64,000 nt of DNA, from contig CALYLX010000153.1 in NCBI GenBank assembly GCA_944990035.1, forward strand, positions 186,001 through 250,000, in the 5' to 3' direction. Source of the stretch: Clitopilus passeckerianus. Its lineage: Eukaryota > Basidiomycota > Agaricomycetes > Agaricales > Entolomataceae. The notes beneath the pieces were generated by a model. It worked only from the letters and a program-made list of their open reading frames with translations, was not told the DNA's origin and did not search any database. The translations under genes and the position numbers were made by a program. Below, piece by piece: positions 11,387-23,559 of the stretch. Numbering within the stretch: position 1 is the first letter of the stretch; each line of letters starts with the position of its first letter.

Positions 11387-12396
11387 CTTTCAAAGTGAGA
11401 ATCCTGATTAAACGGGCACTTTAGCGGGAGATACGCTGCGAATGGTGGCAAAGGAAGAACACAAGCTTGATCAGACGCTCAACCTCCTCAGCTCGAGAGC
11501 GTTCCAGTATAGGAAGGCCTTGATAGACGCTGTGAGTCAGGTGAATGCGTTGATAATGCATTGGTGCCTAGTCATCGATTACATCTGATTCGTGATCCCA
11601 GCGGAGGGAATGGAGACGCAAATCAAACGCAAATAGTTAGTAGTAGTACTAAATGCAGAAACAGTATTGAAAGAGGAAGAATTCTCTTGCTCACTTCCTC
11701 TTTCGCCATGTCGCTCAAACAAGTCCAACAGTTGGACTACTGTTCAATAAAATCCTTGCCTGGCAGCTCACGCCTTGTATTATCCCTAGCGGATAGAAGC
11801 CCAGAAATGAAATGGATGCAGGAGAACAGCAGTTTTTTGTTAGGTTGTTTTTGGGAAGGGGTGCTTTTGCTGGTTGACCAGACGAAGACAATGGGATGAT
11901 GATTCGCTCCATGTTGTACATTAACCGTTGTGATACAGTGCTTTGGTTTTCGAGATTCATGTTGAGATTATAGAAGTAGGACGCACAGCCTGAGGATAAC
12001 GTTGACCTTGAAGCTGCAAACCAGAGGCTCGTCACGTTCAAGTTGTCATTGTATCAGGGTGTGTGAAGTGCAGGACCTTGACAATGAACGTTCGTCGCCT
12101 CGTCGGAATTTCTTTCGTAAATTTGGCATCATCCTGTTGTGCAAAGCTATGTCGTGCACTGTGTCAAGGCTGGTCTGGAAGAGAGGATTCCCCTCTTCTC
12201 GTCCTCAGCGTGTTCACGCAGCCAACGTGTCCAATACTTATGTCCCAGTTGCAATTGCGTTTCGGAGGAACCGTAAACGAATATGATTCACCTGGTTACG
12301 AAGCAGACCTACACGTGCACGTCTGAACCATTTTGGGACGAAAATTAAGCGATCACAGTGGCGCTTTTCAGACCATTCTTGTCATGTTCCTGCATC
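11387..12396. other. Intergenic between the copy 3 start and the first HNH gene
   Basis: Open frames here have low-information translations without motifs. This stretch must hold two promoters, because the minus-strand gene to the left and the plus-strand gene to the right are divergent. I see no clear TATA box. Confidence 0.5.
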
Positions 12397-13775
12397 ATGT
12401 CCTCATCGTCCGCTTTGCCCCAAGATCCTAGTATTGATGTCTATGCATCCTTGCCTTGTATTGTCGGCCCTGGAACCGGGACCAACCTCGACCTAGATCC
12501 AATCAACTGGCGTTGGGTCCACTGCCTCACCATCCCCGTCAACACATTCACCTCACTTCCGGGTAACCTCTCGCAGAAACCATACAAATGGATCCGCTAC
12601 GCCATTGGAGTCGTCATTGGCGCGCGAGGAGTACTTTATACTAGTTCTAGTCAAGATCCCGCGTCATTTGAACCTGTGGACGACAACGTTGCTTTCTCAA
12701 AGGGCCTCACTTCACTTTTCTATCACGTCGATGATGAGGAAAAGCAGAGGATGTTCCCTCTCGATCCCGAGTTTAACCTCGGGCGTTCGCGGCCTGGGGC
12801 TTCCATTTCAGACTCGGTCAACACACAGAGAGGGTTGTTCAAGGAGGAAGTCGCTGAACGAGATGGGAGGAAATGTGTTTTGACTGGCTGGAAGGAAGAA
12901 GCCTGTGACGCTGGGCACCTCCTGGCGCGTAGCAAAGGCGACGTGGTATGTCATAATTTTGCACTCAGTCCTCTCAATCTCTCGCTCAAAGTTTTTATTT
13001 TAACAACAATATAGTACATCTCGAATTTCACGAGATGGCGCAGTCGGGACCTAAACGGAGGAGATTTAGTAGACAATATTGATAACGTCCGAAATGGAAT
13101 TCTCCTAAACGTCATCGCGGGTACCACGCTGGGGAGGGATCTGGCATTTCTGGTGGTACGTCGTCGTGGGCTACTTATGTCGCTTTACCGTATGTTCTGC
13201 ATCTGAAATTCGTTCGCGTCCCGATGACAGACACCTAACTTCGCCATGGACACGACCGACATTAACCCCACGGCCTCTGATCCTTCAGAGAGGAGGTGTA
13301 CATCCATCCGCTTTGGACAGTCAAGCTCGAGCTCAAGTTCCCAACCCAAATCCGAGTGGGACTCGGTGGCGCCTTCGGGTGCTAGAGTCCCGATCGCGAG
13401 TGATAATAGTCCCCCAGATATACTCTTCGACGCCGTCTTTGCAGGAGCGGTAGTGCATCATTTCGGAACAAGGGAACTCAGGGATGGCGTGGTTAAGACT
13501 TGGGGAGATACTTTCCGGGCGCAGAGGAGGGAGCTGGGATGGAGGAGAAGGCGAAGGTTAGGAAGGTGCGACTTGATGAATGGCGTAAGAAGAAAGCTGA
13601 GAATGCACGGGAACCTGATATGTTTGATATGCTGATGACTATTCCCTATATCATGGTACCGCCAGAAGAGCTACGGGCTAGGATGAGAGAGACCAAGGAA
13701 AGGGAAGAGGACGAGGAGCAAAGACGTATCCAGGAAAAAGTAGATGCGTGGAATAGGGGAATCGTGAACGAGTAG
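12397..13775 (+). pseudogene. HNH_2-type nuclease homologue, copy 1, frameshifted
   Basis: Exons 12397-12945, 13015-13155 and from about 13237 are parallel to the intact paralogue at 14490-15813. Conserved blocks are HCLTIPVN, YIRYAIGVV-like KWIRYAIGVVIGARGVL, MFPLDPEFNLGRSR, EVAERDGRKCVLTGWKEE, AGHLLARSKGD, YISNFTRWRSRDL and VRNGILL. These match fungal HNH_2-type proteins (a Cys-x-x-Thr-Gly turn, then the first HNH histidine in AGHL). In the third exon the frame used up to RELRDGVVKTWGDTF runs to a stop near 13635. The paralogue-like ending (KVRLDEWRKKKAEN, PDMFDMLMTIPYIM, stop at 13775) lies in another frame, so an indel sits near 13520-13550. The position equivalent to the last HNH histidine reads Gly (VIAGTTLG). 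A sequencing error is the alternative explanation for the shift. Confidence 0.7.
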
Positions 13776-14489
13776 AAGGGTTGTCAGCGCAGTGCTTCTT
13801 TAGAATCATTTCCAGCATGATAAATGTTTGTTTGAGTGACAGACACACACTGAAGCCGAAATCCTCAGAGCATTGAGTACTTTGAGTTAAAATGAGACCT
13901 TGGAATGATTACGTACCACCAACCTCTGCCATTCAAGGCGACAGAAGACTTGAGGGCTGCGCCCCAAAGGGTAATGGAACTCATTCATTCTTTCATTCAG
14001 GATTTGAGGTAGCAACGATCCTTCGGGCTTCATTCTCCCATCTGTCAACAGAGCAGACCAGAATTGGCCATCCGTTGTGCACAGAGCACTCAGAGTCGGG
14101 TGTCACAGGAGTCGATAAATACTGGCCGAATGTCGTGCTGAGATAAAGGCCCGGGAACCGTTGGTTTGGTAGTTTATGCTTGGTGGATAGGCAAAGAGGT
14201 GCATGGAAGTCGCTCACCGTACCCAGGCGTGACAATATCGCGACCAAGAGATGCCACAACTTTCAAGTCGGAGTCATTTGACGAACCCAAGATCATTCGA
14301 AACAGAGTCTGTCACGAGTCGACTTCTCTTGCCGGTGATTAGCCACCCCAGTTGGCATTTGAAGTAGAGATGGTGGAAAATGTGAAAGACCGCGTTTGAA
14401 ACTCAGTCATGGCTTCCGTAAATAGCGACCAATAGAACTTCGCACTGAGACTTTGATGAATTTTTCTAAAACCATAACGCTCCTTCATC
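13776..14489. other. Intergenic between the HNH paralogues
   Basis: No convincing gene is present. Open frames are short and without motifs. The final part must carry the promoter of the second HNH copy. Confidence 0.5.
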
Positions 14490-15813
14490 ATGGACACAAT
14501 TCCCCAGATCGAGGTATACGCACATCTGCCTTCTAACGTCTTCCCTGAGGGAAACCTCAATACGGATCATAGCAATTGGAATTGGGTCCATTGCCTCACA
14601 ATGCCTGGTAACACATCCACCACACTCCCATGCCACCTTTCGCACAAACCATACAAATATATTCGCTACGCTATTGGAGTGGTCGTCGGAGCGCAAGGTG
14701 TATTGTCTACCAGTGAAGAGTCTGATACATCTGATGCGGTGGACGACAATGCTGCTTTGCCATTCGACAGTGACTTGAACACAACCTCCCTGAAACTCTA
14801 TTATCATGTCAACGACGAGGAAAAGCGAAGGATGTTCCCACTCGATCCAGAATTCAACAGTGGACGCTCACGAACTAACGCCTCCGACACGGTCAGCACT
14901 CGGACGGGGGTATTTGGGGAGGAAGTTGCAAAGCGAGATGGAGGAAAATGTGTTCTGACGGGTACGAGTGGTAAATATTGCAGTGCGGCACATTTGGTGG
15001 CCGGGAGTAAAGGTGACAAGGTGTGTCCCATTTTTCTCCATTCCGCATCGTCTTCTCACCACAAATAGTACATCTCGAATTTCACCAGACGACGCAGTCG
15101 AGATCCCATGATGGGTGATGCTATCGACCATATCAACGACGTCCGGAATGGGGTGTTTATAAATTGCATGACTCGTCGCGTGTTGGGTGAGGAGATAGCA
15201 TTTCTTCCAGTACGTCTCGCCACTTTTTAGAATTCGACTCGCCTCAAATTACTGGGAGCAGACGCCAAATTTCGCCATGGACACGACCGACGTTGACCCC
15301 GGTGCAGAGCCAACAGAGGCGAGGTATACTTCGATCCCCTTCGAGTATTCCGGTGACCCAATGTTGGACCTGATACTGCCTTCTGGTACAAAACTTCGGC
15401 TTTCAGATAGTGCTGACAACCCACCTGCTATACTCTTCGATGCCGTCTTTGCTGGGGCTATAATCCATCATTTTGGGACTCGCCACCTCAAAGACAGCGT
15501 GAACACGAATTGGAGAGAAGCCTTTAACGCGCAAATACAGTTGACTCCCGATGAAACAGCTGCGCTGGAGCAGAAGGCAAAGGATCGGGAGGGTCGACTT
15601 GACAATTGGCGGGCGAGGGAAGCCGAGAGAGCACGGAAGCCGGACATGTTTGATTTGTTGACGGCTCTTCCGTACACATGTTTGCCGCCGGGCGAGCTAC
15701 AAGCTGTGCTCAAAGAAGCAGAAGAGAGACAAGTCGAGGCGGAGAAGATTAGGGTAAGGGAGAAAGTTGATAAATGGATAAGTGGAGTTGACTCTGGCTC
15801 TTCGGAGTCGTAA
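14490..15813 (+). CDS. HNH_2-type nuclease homologue, copy 2 (intact frame)
   Basis: Three exons (14490-15020, 15069-15209, 15262-15813) give about 407 residues. The N-terminal part has VHCLTMPGN and KYIRYAIGVVVGAQGVLST. The HNH_2-like centre has VAKRDGGKCVLTG, SAAHLVAGSKGD, YISNFTRRRSRD and DVRNGVFINCMTRRVLG. A C-terminal domain follows, with TPNFAMDTTD, ILFDAVFAGAIIHHFGTRHL and a charged coiled-coil-like region (KAKDREGRLDNWRAREAERA). HNH proteins of this type cut DNA. As I recall the family, the last motif reads NG-IL-x-K-D-L-H-x-x-L-G, and here that histidine is Arg, so catalysis may be lost. It is a tandem paralogue of the gene at 12.4 kb. The domain assignment is fairly secure and activity is doubtful. 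Confidence 0.8.
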
Positions 15814-16039
15814 TGCACCAGTGGGCCCTTCAGCAAGTTGGTAAATCTGACTCCGAGGCTCGAGAAACAAATCCAAGCCATAACGTTTCGTTTATGATTC
15901 TCTCAGTTCGATACTAACGCTAAGTACTAAGTACTGATGGAGGATATATTTGACGCCATGTAGTTCACTGAACTTTCCTTGTTTTCTCATCCCTCTTCGT
16001 CATCCCTCCTTCCTTCGCCGCAGCCAACGACCGCCATCC

Positions 16040-16560
16040 AAATCAACAGCTAACGTCCAACCTCAGGCGCCTACTTCCACAAAAATGTGATTTTTGTCCC
16101 CTAACCCCTTGCCAGATCCACACAACATCCGTGACTTCACCACCATAGAACCTCCACAACGTCCAAACCCGCACACGAGCAAGTCTGGCTATGTCGAGTG
16201 CCAGGTCGAATCTCGACAGCAAGGACTGTGTGTCCATAGGCGTAGGCAGCGATGGATTGGAGATGGTGATATTCGAGTATGGCTTCGCTGTATCATGCCC
16301 GACAGGCGCTGAGGCGGGGAATGGACGATGACGAGATGGCCCGGTATGGGAAACTGCATCTTTTGGGCCTGGTTGGAAGCCGTATGCATTGGGTAGGAGG
16401 TAGGAGGTGAAAAGGAGGGTTGCAGAAGTGGAGAGCTCAGGCAACTTCTATCTTCCTCGTGATTCTTCACAGCTTCAAGTGAAGGAGTAATCTCGCAGCA
16501 AAGGGCAAGTGGAAGACACGAAGATTGAATGGAGGTAAGAAGATTTGCAAGTTTCCAGGT
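16040..16560. repeat. Degenerate dispersed repeat, copy R1
   Basis: This block shares ordered short matches with 16950-17300 and 23700-23900: 'ctaacgtccaac', a 'cttccaca...gtga' segment, 'ccagatccacacaacatc.gtgactt' and 'gtcgag...aggtcgaatctcgacagca'. It is the shortest copy. No protein frame is shared convincingly. Confidence 0.5.
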
Positions 16561-16949
16561 CTTCTTCCTTCCTGGCTTCGCGGTTTGGTAGAATGTAGTG
16601 GATAGGTCGTTAATAGGTGATGCTGGGGAGCATATTGGCTATGCCGGGAGTCCGTTGGCCAGCCAGCTCCTGAAATGAGAGAGGAGCTCGAGTGCTGGGA
16701 TGCATATCACGTCGTCGTGTTGTGCCCCATCGCCGTGGTATAAACAGGGGAAAGTAGAGGCCGATTTGAACCCAAGCTTGGGCTTCTTCCGATGGTCTTG
16801 GTTCTCGAGTACGTGAAAAGTGGGAAACTCGAAGATTTGTGGACGCGGAGGGAAATATGACGAGGAGGTGGCCCGTGAGTTGTGAGAGACGAGGGCTGGG
16901 ACTCGTCGTTTTCTTCCTAGTTTTGCGGGTCCTTGAAGAGACGAGGTTC

Positions 16950-18440
16950 ATGTGGTGTAGTTTGCCCAACCCCCTACTTCGTTTTCTCTCACATCTGTCC
17001 TCATTCCTCCTTTCTTCCCTCCACTCGGAGCAGCCCAGCCGCCAAGATCCAATATCCAAGCACGCGCCCAACGTCCAACGTTCCGGTTCAAACTTCCACA
17101 GCGTGATGTATGACTTCCGTCCCCATTCCCTCCCTGATCCAGGCAACAACCAACAGCCGTCACTCCAGGAGTCTGACCTGAAAAGCTTCCACGGAGACCC
17201 AACCCCCGAATGAGGAAAACCCAAGCCGGGCCGTGCCAAGTCGAGTCCCGACAACATTTCCCGAAAGTTCATGCGGAGCGGGAGGATATGCGGGCAATCG
17301 TTAATATTCCGGGGAGAACAACGTTGACAGGAGGGACGAACAATGGGTTGGAGGGGCAGAGGCGAAGCGACACGTGGCATAGTATGAATGGATACGAGCG
17401 ACTTGATAGTCGAGGGATGTCATGGTAGATCTTAGGGTATCCCAGCTTCCGGCCGTCCCATTCGCCGTGGATGGGGTTCTTGGGCGTCAGGGGATAGGAG
17501 GGTAAATGTGGCTCGCCGCTGGGTCGTCCTCCTTGCGCCGACAACGACAGTGGTGCTTGAGGTACACGAAGAGGTAGAGTTTGCTGAACCGTAACCATAC
17601 GATGGCGTATGATGAGTCTAGCAAGTATGAGGGCAGGAGGTTTGGAGGAGGGTATAAAGACGTTGTGCAGGGAGGGAAGGAAAGCTGGTAGATGTTTACC
17701 AGCGACGAGGGTGATTTGTAGCATAAACGACGTTCGTTGCAGGATTTTTGGTCCGAGGGTCGTAAGAAGTTTTCGTCTGGGGTTACCGCCTTCTGACCAG
17801 CGAGAGGTCGACCACCCGCCGTAGCTTGATGTTGAGGAATGCACCCATCAGCGACGAGGAATCGAGTCTGGAGGGCGTTTCCAGACGAGGCTGGAATAGC
17901 CGAGCTGCTGGTAGAAAATTGCTTTCTTCTCTCGCGGCGGAGTACGCCTGGATCGGGCTCCAATTGGTTCTTGGAAGGTAGCTGAACCTGGCAGGACCTG
18001 TACAGAAAATTTAGTGGGATGCTGGAGAAGAAGACGACAAAGGTCGGTACCTTTCATTACTTCTCGTAGTTCTGCGATCTCCCTCAGCCATTTAGGTAGA
18101 CAGTCTGCATCGATCTGCTGTCGTCATTGTGAGTTTGGTATATGCGAGACCATTGGCAAGTCGATGTTGAGTCGATGTTGGTTCAATTCGGATCCGTGCC
18201 AAGTCTGTCCATTCAGCGTTGTGAGGCTATGACGACATCTAGCCAGAACTCGTCAAACTCGTCAATCCGTCTCTAAGTTGAAGTGACCGAAAAAACGAAA
18301 GCAAGAGCAAGGGTGACGTCTCCTCCGTTGTTCAACTTGTTGTGCCTGGCCAAGCTCTAGCCCCGCTTTTGTTTGTCCCCCAAGTCCCCGCCAAACAACG
18401 CGTCCCCAATTGAGTCCTTTCAAGACGCGTCATCCCTGGA
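16950..18440. repeat. Degenerate dispersed repeat, copy R2
   Basis: This is co-linear with R3 (23560-25010). Matches include 'gatagtcga.ggga.gt', 'ggtatccca', 'gcgtcagggg', 'gactcgat.cc.cgtc', 'ccaaaaatcctg.aacga' (minus strand), 'gatctcc.tcagccat' and the right-hand end 'ccgccaaacaacgcgtccccaatt'. On the minus strand both copies can be read as RLDS-S-L-G-FLN, so this may be a decayed minus-strand gene plus its promoter rather than a transposon. Long minus-strand open frames here (for example 16610-17380) lack motifs and are not called genes. Confidence 0.6.
18318..18436 (-). repeat. Conserved repeat-end element (GACGCGTTGTTTGGC core)
   Basis: On the minus strand the sequence reads gacgcgtc, then ggacgcgttgtttggcgggg and a gggggacaaacaaaagc stretch, followed by ccaggcacaaca and cggaggagacgtc. 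The same order of words is at 24912-25008. Looser copies occur on the plus strand at 28730 and 30795. The flanking ACGCGT words (MluI-box-like) could be cell-cycle type sites, but that is speculation. Confidence 0.6.
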
Positions 18441-18645
18441 AGAAGAACCCTCATGCTCATATCAATATTATCATCCCTTGATCAAGGTGATCCTCTACAG
18501 CGGCTAACTCGCATTGGTGCCAGAGCATCACGTATAAAGGTGGGACGCAGGAAGCATCGTGTGCTACGTGTCGTGGACCTCGCATCCTACCACCACGCAC
18601 ATCCCTTCATACACGCACTCCCTCGAACAAGGTCACTACGTCGAA

Positions 18646-19243
18646 ATGGCTCAGGCTCTCACTAACACCGAAGACCCATTGACAAGGTAACAACCCTCCG
18701 TCCAATGTCCTCATTCGCGTTTACGAGCACAAATCTTACTTGTCAATTCAGCAACTCGACCACTGCTACGACCACGACCACGACTAGCACGACCACCAAC
18801 TCAGAACCCGTCACTTACACACCGCCCTGGCAATCCCTGAACACGCTCGGTCAGGAGGCGAGACGACGTACGTACCTCCCTGCCTCCACCTCTCCATTCT
18901 CCTACCAATCTCTAATACTAGTGGCTGATTTATAGAACACGTCGTCAGGACGCTCACTGATAGCTTCACCGTACGTTCTATCTCTCCCACTGGCAATATC
19001 CTCGAAACCCAAACACTGACTGATTCGGAATTGGTTTAACTTTGACGCTTACAGAGTATCGGACTCCTCCCCATACGTCCAGTCGAGGGACAATCCTCGA
19101 CCTCTACGCCATCCACACCTCAGGCTGCGACAGAGTCCGAATCCCGGAATACAGACGCTGGTCCCACGCCGAGGGATGTTGACAGGGTGATTGAGTCTTC
19201 TGAGTCGAGGGCCCATGGGAAGGAAGGAAGGAAGGATGAATAG
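18646..19243 (+). CDS. Small Thr/Ser-rich protein of unknown function
   Basis: Four predicted exons are joined by strong GTAACA/GTACGT donors and CAG/TAG acceptors. The protein starts MAQALTNTEDPLTS, has a run of threonines (TTATTTTTTSTTT), then the best structured segment PPWQSLNTLGQEARRQHVVR, followed by TLTDSFTSIGLLPIRPVEG and a polar acidic tail ending GRKDE. It is about 125 residues. No signal peptide, membrane helix or recognised domain is visible. Frame continuity across three introns is the main support that it is real. It lies between the two repeat blocks R2 and R3. Confidence 0.6.
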
Positions 19244-19982
19244 GAGAGGGACTACCACTACGAGTAGAGGAAGCGGGAAGGAGGGGAGGAGGTGGGAGGA
19301 AGTTGGTTGGCGTTGAGCGTTGCTACTGTTTAGTAATAGCGGAGAAGGAATCACGGCTGAGATCTATGGGTTCGAATGAATACTGTCGTCACGATTTATT
19401 GTCAACTTCTCCCCCACGTCAGCCTTAGAAAGCATGTCTGAATTTCTTTCGTGACCTAATCAGCTGTACGCGCTGGTTGTGAGCATCTGCACTGATGTGA
19501 AAGATTATCGAAATTATTAGACTCATGAAGCGTTCGTCCGAGTTTCGAACTACGAAAGGAGAATGATAGAAAAGAAACAAAACGATTCCTGCAAGGTTAA
19601 GAACGGAGATAAGATCGGCCAGCCAATTCGGATGAGGCAATCTAGGGCTATCTCGGACACAATGGCTAGTTGCAGGATTGGTCTTGGCGACTTGAAATGT
19701 CAGGATTCGGCTAGGTCTGCAAGAACGACGCCCTTGTTCTGATTTTGAATTTTCCCCAAGCTCCTAGCGAAGTATAGAGCATGGAAACAAGCTTTGTAGG
19801 CCCTCCCCGAAAAGCCTTTGTTCTTCATTTGACCTGATTTCGTGTCTTTTTATGTAAATGCCATCATACCAAAGTGGTAAACAGGTCCCACAGCCCGCAC
19901 GTGGTTGCATAGATCGGCTGCCAGTGATGCGATTACCTGTGCACACCTTTACACTGGACGCCCACCGACAACTTGCATACCC
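19244..19982. other. Intergenic
   Basis: I see no gene. The right half should hold the promoter of the 19983 gene. Confidence 0.5.
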
Positions 19983-22806
19983 ATGTTTAGAGGCGCCTCG
20001 AATATAGAAATTTACGGGGGAGAAGTAGAAGTTGTCCAAGGCGATTCGGATGAATCCAACAACAGGTGCGTGAACACTACGGGGTCGTACAATAGCACCC
20101 AAACTAGAATGACCAACTCGTTTAATGATAGACCCCAAAGCATCCGTAGGTGGATATCTTCGTCTTTATTCGATGGCGCCTGAAATCATTGTCCAGATCG
20201 CGATGTGGGATTTGGATATCCATCCCGTCGACCACGGATGCCAAATGCTCGGACATATACCACAGATCCAAACTTGTTATCGAGAGCCAGGAGGAGGAAA
20301 TATGTCCCCGAATGGGACGAATACGACGGTGCCGAATGGGATGAATACGACGGTGACGGCTATGAAACCCCTGATCTGATTTATCCTCAACAGGGGCACT
20401 TGACTACTCAACCATCTCCTCAACAACCACGCCAGCCTCGAAACGATCTGTGGCCCGAGTACGAGAACGAGAACGGCCCTCAGCCGATGGATGCTATTCC
20501 AAGGAGCTGGCAGCCCAAACAGCACCAGCATCAGCAGGGAAGCGCCACCGCTGATTTCAACTCAGTTTATGGTAGTCACGCTGCTCTACACACCAGAGTG
20601 TTCCCCCCTTATGCGGAGCAACCATTCTATTTCAATAATCCGGCTTCAGAGCATGATCTTGGAGTATCCCCCCGATCATCCTCCCGAAATCCGTTTGCTC
20701 GGTTGGTTCAGCCGTCCGCACCCTCGTCTTCGATCGATAACGCCTTCGGCAACCTTGCCATCAACGAGGAGCCTTCAACCCAACACAGTATGTTCTTCAT
20801 CACATTCACGCACTATGTATCTCTCACATGTTGTGTTTATAAGCGAGAGGTTCCTACTTCCGGGGCGTAAAGGGCATAGCTGCGACTTCGGAAGACCTTT
20901 CTAGTCATGATGTGCCTATTGCCGCAGACGACGTGTTGTTTCCTCCCCGAAATAGGTCAGTTACTACATTTTTGTTTCCTATCTTGCCTAAAATAGTGGG
21001 GCTTGTACAGCGGGGGAGGTCTTCAAATGGACCTAAGTTCTTCGGACCCCAGTATGCGTCAGGACACCCCGTCTAGTCAATGCCTTGCCGTTCCTGAAAG
21101 CACGAGCCCAGTTCTATGGACGAAATCGAAGATGATATGCGCCGAGACTGTAGCTGAATTTCTAGCCGAGAAACAGGATTTATTCCCTAGACTTGATGAT
21201 GCACTTTTTAAGCTCGAATATCAAGGAACCTACTTCCTCCAGGCAGGGTTCAACGAAGATCTACTCTCTCGAGGGGTTGAATATTCCGAGATCTTCATCA
21301 TCCTAGATCAAGAGGTTAACTGCGACGATCCTAGAACATTGGAGATTCTTCCTCCAGTCTTCTCCCCTCACACGGCTGTGTTATACATGCCGTCGCAAGT
21401 GTACTATCTCCCTCTTCCCACGGAGCTCATGTCTTCAAGTGACCTGGAATATTCTTCCTTGTCCCCGTTAGATCATCGGCTCAATCTCTGGAACCTGCTG
21501 CCTCCAATGATTGCAGGACTATTGGGTTCCGAGGAGAGTTCAAGTAATCCGGCTCAGGCAAGCGCTTTGGAGGACAATTCTACCACGCAGGAGGCAATTG
21601 ATGGAGACGATTCGTGCCCACAAGTTGGGAAAGAGGAGAAGCAAAAGTCAGAAGAGAGTAAAGCAGTGAACGGGAGACGCCTCCTCTACCTACAACTAGG
21701 TGCTCCACTTACGATCGAATCAACTCGTAGGACACCTATCAATCCTTCAGCTACAAAGTTTACCTTCAATCTCGACGCGCAAATCGAATTCGAGGTAAGT
21801 TGCTTCCACTTCCACCCAAGTTATTGCGCTCTGATATGTCTTCCGTTTATAGCTAAGTAGCAACCGAGATGGGGAGGACTCTCCCAAAGACCTCCATCTC
21901 CGTGACCCGTGGTGCTTCCTCAACATTGCGGCTCTGTCGATTTCTAGCGGAGCCAGGAGGCTGTATTCTCTTTCAGCTCTTGACATTCGCGTCGAAGCGA
22001 GTCCCCACGGCACCGGGCGTCACGCGCTTCCAACGATACAACATGGAAGTGCCGACGAGACTAAGAGCCAATCTGAGCTACGTAGTGGGACAAAGTTCGG
22101 GCTCACAGCCGGCACCAAAGGAATTGGAGGCAGCTTGGACGCAAGTAACGATTGGGCCTTTCGAATCGAAAAAACCAACCGACGATGGTCGATCACCCCC
22201 CATTCTCAAAAAGACTCCACCGAAAATATCATGGTCATAAAATCCAAATACAGACATCACCCTTCCCATACTCCTGCTCCAGGTTCCGAAGAGGTCCTTG
22301 AAGCCGAGAACTTTACACCAGGCCCCCACATCATTCTCTCCTCGGAGTCGGAAGTCGGCCGTACTTTAGTCATATCCATCAAAACACTCTGGAAGTCAAC
22401 TGAAAAACGGCCTGACAAACCTCCAAAACTTATCAAACGGCTTGGACGAACCGAAGCAGAGCATCTCCCCTTTGTATTTGCCAATTTCTTCCACGAGATA
22501 TCCTTCAAGGTCGATCTCAGCAACATCACGGGTGCGGATACAGACAAGCTGTATGGAGACAACAAAGAGTTCGGAAACGACATCATCAAAGCAGAATGGA
22601 AGGAAGCCAAGGAGGCGAGGTTGGACGGTATGCCTCTCAAAATCACACCACTCCAAGGACCAGATAGGCAAACAAATACCATCTTCCGAGTTCCAGTTCA
22701 TCGCGCTGTAGTTGAGGCCATTCGAAGTGAGCCCAAACAGAAGGGGAAAGGGAAGGAAGTAGAATTTGTGGAAGGAAAACGAGTGGTATCGCCGCCTATA
22801 CACTGA
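19983..22806 (+). CDS. Large unknown protein with Gly/Asn-rich N-terminal prefix
   Basis: Exons are about 19983-20145, 20266-20788, a small exon ending near 20953, about 21012-21794, and 21853-22806, giving roughly 800 residues. The N-terminus MFRGASNIEIYGGEVEVVQG followed by GSYNSTQT and TNSFND is a Gly/Asn-rich beta-strand-like prefix that I have seen at the start of many Agaricomycete proteins. Next come a disordered Pro/Gln-rich region (WDEYDG repeated, QHQHQQGS), a folded part (VAEFLAEKQDLFPRLDDALF, IFIILDQEVNCDDPRTLEIL), an acidic linker, and a C-terminal part with FNLDAQIEFE, DLHLRDPWCFLNIAALSI and HEISFKVDLSNIT. No catalytic motif is recognised. The C-terminal beta-rich segments resemble neither a transporter nor a kinase. 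Function unknown. Confidence 0.65.
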
Positions 22807-23559
22807 TTGAAGTCACCTTTGAAATATCTGTGTCATACTTTGTAATATTATCTACGTGAAAAGGTAAGCGGATAGCTCAGAATGACGAGAGTGATGTTCA
22901 AACCTTTCATTCTTTCTCTCTTAGTTCCGTTCGAACGAGGAGGACAGCTGACGGAGATGCGAATAGGTATGCTTCTTCTGATCGAGTGTACTATGACCTT
23001 GAAGGACGTACGCTACTGTCCTGGATGTCTTTTATGTCGCGTTTTGTCGGGCGCGCAGGTTGTCCTCTTATCAAATGTTAGGTTTCCTCTTCCATGATCA
23101 TCTTGGATCGAACGTCGTCGTTGGAGGGCTGGTCGCTCGCAAGGGAAGGACAAATTTCGACTCACCATCCTTCAAGGACCACATCACTTTCCGCTCTCTG
23201 TGGTTCCTGGCTACACAGACGTTTATGTCAACACCCTGATGAGAGGGCCAATTACAATTCTCAGTAAACTCTACCAGTACCCATCCGTCACGGACTCGAA
23301 TGCACGTAACTTCCCCCGTAAATGCCGCACCCTTGGCCCCTCAGGTTATCGCGTCCTAGCAACCTATCGGAACTTCTTGAATCTTCGGTCATCGTATGCA
23401 AAAACCGCCAAATAATCATGGTTAAAGGTGTATAATTTCATTGCCAATCAACCAACTATATACTCTACCGACTAAGCGTGCGCAACCCTATACACCTACA
23501 CACCAATATGCCGTTGCCAGCCACTGCCATCGCTTGAACAACACTGTCTGTTTTTAGCC
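22807..23559. other. Intergenic
   Basis: This holds the 3' region of the preceding gene and low-information sequence. Short open frames at 22882-23097 and 23200-23415 lack motifs or splice support. Confidence 0.45.

Noticed and set aside
16610..17380. 256-codon minus-strand open frame
   Set aside because: Composition is Arg/Trp/Ser-rich without motif, it lies within the repeat R2, and the other repeat copies do not keep it open.
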